Shown here piece after piece: positions 34,740 to 43,300 of a stretch of DNA of 64,000 nt. How positions within the stretch are numbered: position 1 is the stretch's first letter; each line of letters begins with the position of its first letter. Position numbers and translations under genes: made by a program. The stretch spans positions 1-64,000 of the forward strand of contig NZ_JADKYT010000001.1 of the NCBI RefSeq assembly GCF_015354445.1, written 5' to 3'. Below the pieces are notes generated by a model that made no database searches, had not been told where the DNA came from, and saw nothing but the letters and a program-made list of their open reading frames with translations. Source of the DNA: Methylophilus sp. QUAN (GTDB taxonomy: Bacteria > Pseudomonadota > Gammaproteobacteria > Burkholderiales > Methylophilaceae).

Positions 34740-36149
34740 ATGTCCGTTGCAAACGTAATGAAATTGGTTGCAGAAAACGACATCAAATTTGTCGATTTCC
34801 GTTTTACCGACACCAGAGGTAAAGAGCAGCACGTGACTGTGCCAGTTTCTCACTTCGACGAAGATAAATTTACTGAAGGCCATGCATTTGACGGCTCTTC
34901 CATCGCTGGATGGAAAGGCATTCAAGCCTCTGACATGCAACTGATGCCTGATGCAAGCACCGCATACATTGACCCGTTTTTTGACGAGCCAACATTGGTT
35001 TTAACCTGTGATGTTGTTGACCCTACAGATGGTAAAGGTTACGACCGCGACCCACGCAGCCTGGCAAAACGCGCAGAAGCCTACCTGAAATCCAGCGGCC
35101 TGGGCGACACAGCCTACTTCGGTCCTGAGCCAGAGTTCTTCATTTTTGACAGCGTACAATGGGATGCCACCATGGGTGGTAGCTTCGTTAAGATCAACTC
35201 CGAAGAAGCAGCCTGGTCATCAGGTGAAAAATTCGAAGGCGGCAACACAGGCCACCGTCCAGGCGTTAAAGGCGGCTACTTCCCAGTGCCTCCAGTCGAC
35301 TCATTGCACGACATCCGCTCTGCGATGGTGATGACACTGGAAGAGTTGGGCGTGCCTGTTGAAGTGCATCACCACGAAGTGGCGACTGCTGGTCAATGTG
35401 AAATCGGTACTAAATTTGCAACATTGGTACAACGTGCTGACTGGACACAAATCCTGAAATACGTGGTCACAAACACAGCACATGCTTACGGCAAAACTGC
35501 GACCTTCATGCCTAAACCAATGTTTGGCGATAACGGTTCTGGTATGCACGTACACCAATCCGTATGGAAAGATGGCAAAAACCTGTTTGCAGGTAACGGC
35601 TACGCTGGTTTGAGCGATTTCGCCCTGTACTACATCGGCGGTATCATCAAACACGCTCGCGCATTGAACGCGATCACCAACCCAGGCACTAACTCATACA
35701 AGCGTTTGGTACCGCATTACGAAGCACCAGTAAAACTGGCTTACTCTGCTAAGAACCGTTCTGCTGCGATCCGTATTCCATTCGTGCATTCAGACAAAGC
35801 ACGCCGTGTTGAAGCGCGCTTCCCAGACCCGATTGCCAACCCATACCTGGCTTTCTCAGCTTTGCTGATGGCTGGCCTGGACGGCGTTCAGAACAAGATT
35901 CACCCAGGTGAACCAGCGACAAAAGACTTGTACCATCTGCCACCAGAAGAAGATGCATTGATTCCAACCGTGTGTTCTTCATTGGAGCAAGCGCTTGAGT
36001 ACCTGGACAAAGACCGCGAGTTCCTGACACGCGGTGGTGTATTCACTGATGACTGGATCGACTCTTACATTGCATTAAAAATGGAAGAAGTCACTAAATT
36101 GCGTCAAACACCACACCCTGTTGAGTTTGGTTTGTACTACTCCTGCTAA
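34740..36149 (+). CDS. glnA: Glutamine synthetase type I
   Basis: 469 residues from the ATG at 34740, preceded by GAGGAG; a frame seven codons longer exists but lacks support. Makes glutamine from glutamate, ammonia and ATP. Typical motifs: [73 protein letters not shown] and the regulatory Tyr in DLYHLPPEE, where GlnE adenylylates. Codon use is notably biased (highly expressed). Regulated by NtrC sites upstream and followed by ntrB/ntrC. Confidence 0.97.
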   Translation: MSVANVMKLVAENDIKFVDFRFTDTRGKEQHVTVPVSHFDEDKFTEGHAFDGSSIAGWKGIQASDMQLMPDASTAYIDPFFDEPTLVLTCDVVDPTDGKGYDRDPRSLAKRAEAYLKSSGLGDTAYFGPEPEFFIFDSVQWDATMGGSFVKINSEEAAWSSGEKFEGGNTGHRPGVKGGYFPVPPVDSLHDIRSAMVMTLEELGVPVEVHHHEVATAGQCEIGTKFATLVQRADWTQILKYVVTNTAHAYGKTATFMPKPMFGDNGSGMHVHQSVWKDGKNLFAGNGYAGLSDFALYYIGGIIKHARALNAITNPGTNSYKRLVPHYEAPVKLAYSAKNRSAAIRIPFVHSDKARRVEARFPDPIANPYLAFSALLMAGLDGVQNKIHPGEPATKDLYHLPPEEDALIPTVCSSLEQALEYLDKDREFLTRGGVFTDDWIDSYIALKMEEVTKLRQTPHPVEFGLYYSC

Positions 36150-36168
36150 TCGCAAGAGACGCACCAAA

Positions 36169-36199
36169 ACAGGGCAGCTTAGGCTGCCCTGTTTTTTTA
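36169..36199 (+). terminator. Terminator of glnA
   Basis: Arms ACAGGGCAGC/GCTGCCCTGT with a 4-base loop followed by seven T residues. Confidence 0.92.
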
Positions 36200-36274
36200 T
36201 GCACACTCAGCATCGTCAACCTTTTGCAGTAAAGACACGTTGATAACCTCAACAATCTACTCTAAACTATTGCC

Positions 36275-36766
36275 ATGAAAAGACTTTTTTACATTTTTGC
36301 TTTTGCGCTGATATGCAATCACGCTACCGCGGATATTTATAAATATACCGACAGTAATGGGGTAACGACCTACACAAACATCAAGCCAGAAGGCAACAGC
36401 AAAGCGGAGTTGGTCATCAGCGGCCCCAAAACCACCGAACCACCACCAGCACCACGCGAAAAAAAACCGACGTCAAAAACACCGACGCCAGCCAACTTCC
36501 CCAAGGTAGATAACCAGACACAGAATCAGCGTGACCAAAAACGCCGCGAAGTGCTCATGAATGAATTAGAGCAAGAAAAACAATCACTTGAGCATGCTAA
36601 ACAGCTCTACGAAGAGGCGCAAAATACGCCGGAGGTATATAGAGGCGCGAATGGAAAAACCTTTAGAAACGTCGCCAAATACGATGAAAAACTGCGCGTC
36701 ATTGAAGCCGAAATTCAGGCACATGAGCGCAATATTGAACTGCTAAACAAAGAACTCAATCTTTAA
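36275..36766 (+). CDS. DUF4124-domain exported protein
   Basis: 163 residues. A signal peptide (cleavage near HATA) is followed at once by a DUF4124 domain (DIYKYTDSNGVTTYTNIKPEG), a Pro-rich linker (about 55-78) and a charged coiled-coil C-terminus (about 88-163, ELEQEKQSLEHAKQL). Periplasmic; function unknown. DUF4124 genes are often found between glnA and ntrB in betaproteobacteria, as here, but no mechanistic link is known to me. Confidence 0.85.
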   Translation: MKRLFYIFAFALICNHATADIYKYTDSNGVTTYTNIKPEGNSKAELVISGPKTTEPPPAPREKKPTSKTPTPANFPKVDNQTQNQRDQKRREVLMNELEQEKQSLEHAKQLYEEAQNTPEVYRGANGKTFRNVAKYDEKLRVIEAEIQAHERNIELLNKELNL

Positions 36767-36875
36767 GCGCACCATTTTGGCAACTCTTTAAGCCATTTTT
36801 AACAAGTGGGTTAGAATTGGCTTGGCTTTTGCTTTAAAACAGGGCGTGATTCACTCTTTTTAACAAGCTTAGGAT

Positions 36876-37976
36876 ATGGTTCAAAAATCTCCCCACGGGT
36901 TTAGCGGTTTAGAGCACATTGCTACGGCAGTGATTCTGCTCAATAACCAGTTGGAAGTCACCTATGCAAACTCGAGTGCAGAGATACTGTTCGCGTTTAG
37001 CGCCAACCAAATTCAAGGCCTGCACATTCACGATGTATTCGTGAATTGCGAGATCCTGCAAATGGCAGTGACCAATGCCATCCAAACACAAGGGCCGTTC
37101 CGCGAGCACGAGTTCACGTTAACCACGCAACGCGGTCATACCACAGCGGTGACTTGCACCGTCACGCCTATTTCAACCACCTTTAACCAGACCCCAGAAG
37201 ACATGCTGATCCTGGAGTTTGTGCAGATGGACCAGCAATTGCGCATTGCGCGTGAAGAACGCATGCTGATTCAGCAACAGGCCAATTCAGAATTATTACG
37301 TAACCTGGCACACGAAATCCGCAATCCCTTAGGTGGCTTGCGTGGAGCAGCGCAATTGCTGGAGTTTGAGCTACCGCAGCCCAGCCTGAAGGAATACACG
37401 CAAGTCATCATTAAAGAGGCCGACCGGCTGCACAGCCTAATGGACAGGTTGCTCGCCCCGCACCGCGTGCCTAAATATGAGCCAACCAACATCCATGAGG
37501 TATTGGAGCGTGTACGCAGCCTGCTGCTGGCGGAGTCGCCCAATCACATCCGCGTGATCCGCGATTACGACACCAGCCTGCCGGAGTTGATTGGTGACCG
37601 TGAGAAGCTGATTCAGGCCGTGCTCAACATTGCCCGTAACGCGGCACAAGCCATGCAACAAAGCCAGACAGAAAATGCGAGCATCACCTTCCGCACGCGC
37701 GCAGAACGCCAGATTACGCTGGCCAGAAAACGCTACCGCGTCGGTATCCATCTTGAGATTATTGATAATGGCCCGGGCATCCCGGCCGGCATTAAAGAGC
37801 GTATTTTCTACCCGCTGGTCTCTGGCCGCGAAGGCGGCACCGGCTTGGGCCTGGCGCTGGCGCAGACATTCATTACACAACACCACGGCATGATAGATTG
37901 CGATTCGCAGCCGGGTAAAACCATTTTCCATATATTGCTACCCATTGAGAGTACGCAATTAAAATCATCAGCATAA
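36876..37976 (+). CDS. glnL: Nitrogen regulation sensor kinase NtrB
   Basis: 366 residues, no membrane segment. N-terminal PAS domain (about 10-115), HisKA domain with phospho-acceptor His146 in NLAHEIRNPLGG, and the ATPase domain with N box IQAVLNIARNAAQAM, G1 DNGPGIP and G2 GREGGTGLGLALA. It phosphorylates or dephosphorylates NtrC under control of PII. It is followed by ntrC after 19 bp, forming a bicistronic unit. Confidence 0.95.
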   Translation: MVQKSPHGFSGLEHIATAVILLNNQLEVTYANSSAEILFAFSANQIQGLHIHDVFVNCEILQMAVTNAIQTQGPFREHEFTLTTQRGHTTAVTCTVTPISTTFNQTPEDMLILEFVQMDQQLRIAREERMLIQQQANSELLRNLAHEIRNPLGGLRGAAQLLEFELPQPSLKEYTQVIIKEADRLHSLMDRLLAPHRVPKYEPTNIHEVLERVRSLLLAESPNHIRVIRDYDTSLPELIGDREKLIQAVLNIARNAAQAMQQSQTENASITFRTRAERQITLARKRYRVGIHLEIIDNGPGIPAGIKERIFYPLVSGREGGTGLGLALAQTFITQHHGMIDCDSQPGKTIFHILLPIESTQLKSSA

Positions 37977-37995
37977 TAATTGACGAGAAATAGCT

Positions 37996-39387
37996 ATGAA
38001 GCCAATCTGGATCCTAGACGACGACAAATCCATCCGCTGGGTGTTTGAAAAAGCACTGGCACGCACTGACTTTGACTTTAAAACCTTCTCGTCCCCTGCA
38101 GAAGCACTCAATGCCTTGAACCGTGAGCAACCACAAGTCATCGTCAGCGATATCCGCATGCCTAACGGCTCCGGGTTGGACTTTCTGTCAGAGGTAAAAC
38201 AACGCTTCCCTGACATCCCTGTCATTATCATGACGGCGTACTCCGATCTGGAAAGCGCAGTGGCGGCATTCCAGGGTGGCGCGTTTGAATATCTGGCCAA
38301 GCCTTTTGATGTCGACCAGGCGATTGAAATTATCAAGCGCGCGGTTGAAGAAAGCATGCGGCAATCGGTTGAAGCCGTCGAAGACACAGGCCCATCACCA
38401 GAAATTATCGGCCAGGCACCAGCCATGCAAGAGGTTTTTCGTGCCATTGGCCGATTGAGTCGTTCACATTCCACCGTACTCATCAATGGTGAGTCTGGCA
38501 GTGGTAAAGAGCTGGTAGCGAGCGCATTGCATAGACATAGCCCACGCGCAGACAAACCATTTATCGCCATTAACACCGCAGCGATCCCCAAAGATTTGCT
38601 GGAATCCGAATTGTTTGGTCACGAACGTGGCGCGTTTACCGGCGCAGCAGCAGCTAGAAGAGGGCGCTTTGAGCAGGCTGACAATGGCACCTTATTTTTA
38701 GACGAAATCGGCGATATGCCCGCAGACTTGCAAACGCGCTTATTGCGCGTGTTGTCCGATGGCCAGTTCTACCGCGTCGGTGGTCACCAGCCCATCAAGG
38801 TCAATGTGCGCGTCATTGCAGCCACCCACCAGGATCTGGAAGAGCGCGTTAAACAAGGCCTGTTCCGTGAAGATCTGTTTCACCGTTTAAACGTCATCCG
38901 CCTGCGCCTGCCGCCTTTGCGCGAGCGCAGGGAAGACATTCCCTTGCTGACCAAGCATTTTCTCGCCCACAGCGCTCAGCAACTGGGTGTAGAGCCTAAA
39001 CAGTTATCCCAAGCGGCTATCAAATACCTAATGTCAGTCAATTGGAGCGGTAACGTCCGCCAACTGGAAAACGTCTGCCATTGGCTGACAGTGATGGCAC
39101 CGGGCCAGAACGTCGACGTGAACGACCTGCCGCCAGAACTGAAAGAAGACACCGGCAAACATAGTACAGCCGGCTCCTGGCAAGAAGCACTGGCACAAGA
39201 AGTCACCGATGCACTCAACCGCGGGGAAACCAATATTCTGGATGCAAAAACCAAAGAGTTTGAGCGTATCCTTATCACGCGTGCGCTCGCCCACACAGAT
39301 GGCCGCCGTATTGAAGCGGCCAATCAGTTAGGCATGGGGCGCAATACGCTGACGCGCAAAATTCAAGAGCTTGGTATAGACGACTAG
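37996..39387 (+). CDS. ntrC: Nitrogen regulation response regulator NtrC
   Basis: 463 residues. Receiver domain (1-120) with acid pocket DDD (8-10) and phospho-site Asp52 in VSDIRMPNGSG. AAA+ sigma-54 activation domain with GESGSGKE, GAFTGA and FLDEIGD. Fis-type DNA-binding tail ending GRRIEAANQLGMGRNTLTRKIQELG. It activates sigma-54 promoters through TGCAC-N7-GTGCA sites, such as those at 34460 and 34490 before glnA. Confidence 0.96.
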   Translation: MKPIWILDDDKSIRWVFEKALARTDFDFKTFSSPAEALNALNREQPQVIVSDIRMPNGSGLDFLSEVKQRFPDIPVIIMTAYSDLESAVAAFQGGAFEYLAKPFDVDQAIEIIKRAVEESMRQSVEAVEDTGPSPEIIGQAPAMQEVFRAIGRLSRSHSTVLINGESGSGKELVASALHRHSPRADKPFIAINTAAIPKDLLESELFGHERGAFTGAAAARRGRFEQADNGTLFLDEIGDMPADLQTRLLRVLSDGQFYRVGGHQPIKVNVRVIAATHQDLEERVKQGLFREDLFHRLNVIRLRLPPLRERREDIPLLTKHFLAHSAQQLGVEPKQLSQAAIKYLMSVNWSGNVRQLENVCHWLTVMAPGQNVDVNDLPPELKEDTGKHSTAGSWQEALAQEVTDALNRGETNILDAKTKEFERILITRALAHTDGRRIEAANQLGMGRNTLTRKIQELGIDD

Positions 39388-39388
39388 T

Positions 39389-40063
39389 TTATATATGAAT
39401 CTGTTGACTGCGCCATAGCGGGAATGAGCTGTGTTTCTGCGCATCAATACTGCTGACAAAAAAGACTTGCGCCAAACGTGAGTCTTTTAGCGTTTTACCA
39501 AAAAAGTTATTTGCTGCATGAAAATGTCGGCCCTCATACAAAATCAATGTATTGTAGACATTATTAATTCTTACGATTTCATCAAACATTGAGTGATAAG
39601 CAGTATCCATCCTAACTGTCCCATCTGCAAAGCGCTTATCGTTTACCTTTAACGCTCTCTCATAGGCATCTTGATCAAAACTCTTATTTGGCCTGAACAG
39701 CGAAGTGCCTGAGTCTAAGGGTGCATCAGGACTCAAATACAGCACAGCAGCAAATACCGCATTGCCATCAGTGTGAATCACGCCTCTACCATAATCTTCG
39801 CTCACGCTCTGGAAGTTGGTCGAAATGGCCCAACGCATGCGCTCAAATTCTGAGTTATGAAACAATGAGACTATCTTTGTGCTTACCTTCTCAAATAACG
39901 GCTTATTAATTACCGACAAATCTTTCGTCCGCGCACCAGGAAACACATAAGGCACATCCTTTAATTGATGGCGATACTGATATTTCTGATTGAGAGCGAA
40001 AGTGCGCACTGCATCCGCATCTTCATAAAAGTTTTCAACAATCGCCACAGGATACAAATTCAT
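39389..40063 (-). CDS. DUF6445-like protein, probable 2-oxoglutarate/Fe(II) oxygenase fold
   Basis: 224 residues without a signal peptide. It shows the pattern of a double-stranded beta-helix iron oxygenase: HTDGNAVFAAVLYLSPDAPLDSGTSLF gives a possible H-x-D pair and GTSLF strand, GRHFHAANNFFG a distal His, and DSRLAQVFFV a possible 2-oxoglutarate-binding Arg. This layout is that of the DUF6445 family. Substrate unknown; possibly peptide or protein hydroxylation. It converges with ntrC with one base between stops. The position downstream of the major-porin terminator suggests its own promoter or read-through. Confidence 0.7.
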   Translation of the reverse strand: MNLYPVAIVENFYEDADAVRTFALNQKYQYRHQLKDVPYVFPGARTKDLSVINKPLFEKVSTKIVSLFHNSEFERMRWAISTNFQSVSEDYGRGVIHTDGNAVFAAVLYLSPDAPLDSGTSLFRPNKSFDQDAYERALKVNDKRFADGTVRMDTAYHSMFDEIVRINNVYNTLILYEGRHFHAANNFFGKTLKDSRLAQVFFVSSIDAQKHSSFPLWRSQQIHI

Positions 40064-40103
40064 AATTCATTAACCATTAGTTAGTAAAAGCCTTTTATAG
40101 ATA

Positions 40104-40133
40104 AAAAAACGGCAACCGAAGTTGCCGTTTTTT
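40104..40133. terminator. Bidirectional terminator downstream of the major porin gene
   Basis: 13-bp perfect arms AAAAAACGGCAAC/GTTGCCGTTTTTT with a 4-base loop. It ends the leftward porin transcript. Confidence 0.9.
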
Positions 40134-40169
40134 CTGACTTTTAATTTAAGCAGTTAAACTGCAATTAAA

Positions 40170-41396
40170 CTAGAAGAACAGGATCGCACCAAGAGAAATG
40201 GTTTTTGCTTTTGCTTTCAAATCGTTAGCAGCAACGCTTGAATCAACGTCGCGCTGTGATTGTGAATATTCAGCAACCAAGTTCAAGTGCTTCGTCAGTG
40301 GGTGGTATGCACCAACAGTCCACATAGAATCTTGTACTTCTTTCCAAACTGCTTTGTCAACTGAGTTTGCATCCAATGTTGACTCACCGTAAGAAACGCC
40401 CAATTTAGTACCTACGCCAGGAATAGCATATGTACCTTGTACGTACCATTGGTCAGAATCACGACGTTTGCCAGTTGCATCAAAACCATCACGCAATTGG
40501 AAAGTTTGACCAATACCTTTACCTTGACCGTAGTAACCTGTCAACGCAAAGTCGGCAACCTTAATTGTTGTACCCAAGTCCCAACCATAAGCACGCTCGC
40601 TACCCAATGCACCAGCGAACTCAACTTTCTGAGAAATCGCAGAAGCCCAAACTTTACCAGCTACATCACCAGTCCACTCATAAGAAGCTTTACCTTCGTA
40701 AGCAGTTTGACCTTCGCCGCGAGCTGTGCTTGTTGCGCTAGTGATTGCAGGAGTTGGAACACCACCATTTTGTGCATTCCAAGCCTGTGTCAAACCAGCA
40801 GTGAATTGGAAGCCATTCCAGTTTGGTGAAGAGTAAGCAATCTGGGATTTCCAGTCAGCGTACATGAAACCTGTACCGATACGACCCAATGTTGTTGTGT
40901 TACCAGCCAAGTTACCAGCACCACCACCAACACCCAGCAATGTCATGTCGTTCAAGATAGCGTCTGAAGCATAGATGCCCAGATCCTTACCTAACTTCAC
41001 AGAACCCCAAGAAGCATCACCGAATGTCAAGAATGCTTGACGGTTTTCTTGTTGAGAACCTTGCACACCAGCGCCTGTAGTTGAAGCACCTGGGTTGATG
41101 CTAATTGTGAAACCAACATCCAGGTCGTTTTGGCGTGTTTTACCTGAAACGCTCAGGTAGTTTGGCAGCAAGCCAGTTGTGATGTTTGCGCTGCTGTTTT
41201 GGTTACCAGTACCCAAGCCCAGAGGAGCAGTATTACCAGTATTGTCACCACTGTAAGTAGTGTGAGTGTAGTAAGCGTTAACAACGCCACCGATGTCCAG
41301 AGTCCAGTCACCAGCTGGGATAGTGATGCCAGCTTGTGCGCCAGTAGCGGCAGCGAACAGAGCTGCTGCAACTGCAACGTTCAATTTTGTATTCAT
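40170..41396 (-). CDS. Gram-negative general porin (major outer membrane protein)
   Basis: 408 residues from the ATG at 41396 (GGAG seven bases upstream); the longer frame is not supported. A signal peptide MNTKLNVAVAAALFAAATGAQA with AQA cleavage is followed by a beta-barrel of the Porin_4 type (WTLDIGGVVNAYYTHTTY, ASWGSVKLGKDLGIYASDAI, KHLNLVAEYSQSQRDVD) ending in aromatic ILFF. Codon use is strongly biased towards a few codons, like glnA, so it is probably one of the most abundant proteins. A long upstream region (373 bp) with inverted repeats hints at elaborate control. Confidence 0.9.
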   Translation of the reverse strand: MNTKLNVAVAAALFAAATGAQAGITIPAGDWTLDIGGVVNAYYTHTTYSGDNTGNTAPLGLGTGNQNSSANITTGLLPNYLSVSGKTRQNDLDVGFTISINPGASTTGAGVQGSQQENRQAFLTFGDASWGSVKLGKDLGIYASDAILNDMTLLGVGGGAGNLAGNTTTLGRIGTGFMYADWKSQIAYSSPNWNGFQFTAGLTQAWNAQNGGVPTPAITSATSTARGEGQTAYEGKASYEWTGDVAGKVWASAISQKVEFAGALGSERAYGWDLGTTIKVADFALTGYYGQGKGIGQTFQLRDGFDATGKRRDSDQWYVQGTYAIPGVGTKLGVSYGESTLDANSVDKAVWKEVQDSMWTVGAYHPLTKHLNLVAEYSQSQRDVDSSVAANDLKAKAKTISLGAILFF

Positions 41397-41455
41397 ACGA
41401 ATCTCCAAAAATGTTGTTTTCACAACTTGTGTAAGGATATTGCCTTTTAAGGATC

Positions 41456-41472
41456 GAGCGCTTAAAACGCTC
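41456..41472 (-). other. Hairpin in the porin mRNA leader
   Basis: GAGCG/CGCTC stem with a 7-base loop about 60-76 bases upstream of the porin start codon; probably in the untranslated leader. Confidence 0.4.
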
Positions 41473-41592
41473 AACCTCGATAACTCCTGCGGAATCACTT
41501 AAAGCATTTCCAACAAGGTCAGAGCAATTTTTGCAAATGCAGGGGTTGCGGCGCAAGTGAATACGTCAAATTGCTTAGCGCAAGTTTGATTT

Positions 41593-41624
41593 GTTGCAGA
41601 ATTGCAACAGTCTGACTAGTTCAG
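41593..41624. promoter_or_regulatory. Adjacent inverted repeats in the porin/GGDEF-like intergenic region
   Basis: GTTGCAGAATTGCAAC (41593-41608) is followed by CTGACTAGTTCAG (41612-41624); both are dyad symmetric. The pair sits about 200 bp upstream of the porin start. They look like operator sites, but no regulator can be named. No gene was found in 41397-41769. Confidence 0.4.
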
Positions 41625-41769
41625 TCAATTGCAAGGTTATGAAAAGGAGTGGTTTTATCAAGCTGTTCAAACTGAATTTATCTAAAAGTTTCTGCTAGCA
41701 TAGCAATGTCTAACAGTGTCTTTCTTTGGACTGTATTCTTTTATATGCACATTCTAACCGGGGCTTCTC

Positions 41770-42252
41770 ATGATTTCTGACATTCAGTTGTGTAGTCGTT
41801 TTATAGATACATTAGACTGGATTTGCCAAGTGCTGATCAGACACTCTGATGACTTTAACGTCGCGTTAGTCAGAATTGCTTATGGCGACGATAACAGCCT
41901 GGGCGAGGCTTACGGTGCGCCTGAGGCTTTACGTCAGCTATCGTCCTTGACACATGATTTGCAGCGCTCGTTTAGACGGTCAGACTTGGTCGGTAGGGAA
42001 GGCACTGACTTCTGGATTTTATTCCCTTATACCCGCGTCACGGACAATGTTTATGACAAACTCATGGATGTGATTCAAGGCTCTGCGCATACGAACCTGA
42101 ATATTGTTGAACGAGAAATTGCTATTTTTGAATTACCAGTGATTTATACCAAAGCACTGGTCAAGCCTGACAGTGCAACGTCTTTACTAAAACACCTTAA
42201 GATCAATCAGGCAGAGTTGGCAAGCCACGTTTTTCGACTCGCCAATATCTAA
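41770..42252 (+). CDS. Degenerate GGDEF-like domain protein
   Basis: 160 residues, cytosolic. The middle (about 60-110) aligns by eye with diguanylate cyclases: LSSLTHDLQRSFRRSDLVGREGTDFWILFPYT corresponds to the lR-x-sDlvaRxGGDEFaill segment, but the GGDEF signature itself is EGTDF and the N-terminal metal-binding Asp region is reduced to RIAYGDDNSLGEAYG. Catalysis is unlikely; a c-di-GMP-independent regulatory role or remnant is possible. Single gene between the porin promoter region and mutY (convergent, 8 bp). Confidence 0.65.
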   Translation: MISDIQLCSRFIDTLDWICQVLIRHSDDFNVALVRIAYGDDNSLGEAYGAPEALRQLSSLTHDLQRSFRRSDLVGREGTDFWILFPYTRVTDNVYDKLMDVIQGSAHTNLNIVEREIAIFELPVIYTKALVKPDSATSLLKHLKINQAELASHVFRLANI

Positions 42253-42260
42253 TTAACCTC

Positions 42261-43298
42261 TCAAGGCTGTTTGAACGCTTTAATGAGCGTGCGCACCGGC
42301 GTTGGCAGCGCTGCTGAAATCGCATCAGAAAATGTCAACCACTGCATATTAGGCGGGAGGGCAGGTCGTCGCCCGGTCAGTTGTAATGGTTGCGGCGTAA
42401 TCTCTAGCTTGAAGTGAGTAAAGGTATGCCATAACACCGGCAACACTTCCAGTGACTCTGTTTCCAAGCCCAGCCTATCCTGTACATGCGGCACCGCTAT
42501 TTGGGTAGACGATAATTCAGGCAGGCTCCATAGACCGCCCCAGATGCCCTGATTGGGTCGCCGTTCCAGCAAAATCTCGCCAGCATCCACAATCATGAGC
42601 ATGGTGACTTGTTTTTCTGGCAATGCTTTGCGAGGTTTAGAAGCAGGCAGTTGAGCCACGCGTTGTTGCTGATAGGCCTGACATTGGCTCTGCATAGGGC
42701 AGCTATCGCAACGTGGCTTGCTGCGTGTGCACAAAGTCGCACCAAAATCCATTAAGCCTTGCACATAGGCTGGCAAGCCTGCGTCAGGCAACAAGCCTTC
42801 CGCGATTTGCCAGAGTTTCTTTTCAACCTCGGGCAAACCTGGCCAGCCATCTACCGCATACAACCTGGCCAGCACACGTTTAACATTGCCATCTAAAATG
42901 GTCTGGCGCTGATTAAAAGCGAATACACTAATCGCGGCAGCCGTTGAGCGGCCTATGCCTTTAAGTGTCTGGATGGTATCGAAATCTGTTGGAAAAATAC
43001 CACTATGCTCACGCATAATCGTCTGCGCAGCATGATGCAGGTTACGTGCGCGGGAATAATAGCCCAAACCGCTCCAATGACGCATCACCTCGTCCTGCTC
43101 AGCCTCGGCCAGACTGGCGATGGTGGGAAAACGCTGCATAAAGCGGTCATAGTAGCCAATGACGGCCGAAACCTGCGTTTGTTGCAGCATGATTTCAGAC
43201 ACCCACACGGCGTAAGGATCACGCGTTTGTTGCCACGGCAAATCATGGCGGCCATACGCCTGTTGCCAGGCGATTAATTTTTCAGCAAACACACTCAC
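42261..43298 (-). CDS. mutY: Adenine DNA glycosylase
   Basis: 345 residues. Removes A mispaired with 8-oxoG. Helix-hairpin-helix and catalytic Asp segment (LKGIGRSTAAAISVFAFNQRQTILDGNVKRVLAR), the catalytic Glu in VSEIMLQQTQV, and the 4Fe-4S ligands C-x6-C-x2-C-x5-C (CTRSKPRCDSCPMQSQC) are intact. The C-terminal NUDIX-like domain (about 230-340) recognises 8-oxoG. It follows the AsmA-like gene after 2 bp in a leftward unit. Confidence 0.95.
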   Translation of the reverse strand: MSVFAEKLIAWQQAYGRHDLPWQQTRDPYAVWVSEIMLQQTQVSAVIGYYDRFMQRFPTIASLAEAEQDEVMRHWSGLGYYSRARNLHHAAQTIMREHSGIFPTDFDTIQTLKGIGRSTAAAISVFAFNQRQTILDGNVKRVLARLYAVDGWPGLPEVEKKLWQIAEGLLPDAGLPAYVQGLMDFGATLCTRSKPRCDSCPMQSQCQAYQQQRVAQLPASKPRKALPEKQVTMLMIVDAGEILLERRPNQGIWGGLWSLPELSSTQIAVPHVQDRLGLETESLEVLPVLWHTFTHFKLEITPQPLQLTGRRPALPPNMQWLTFSDAISAALPTPVRTLIKAFKQP

Positions 43299-43300
43299 AG

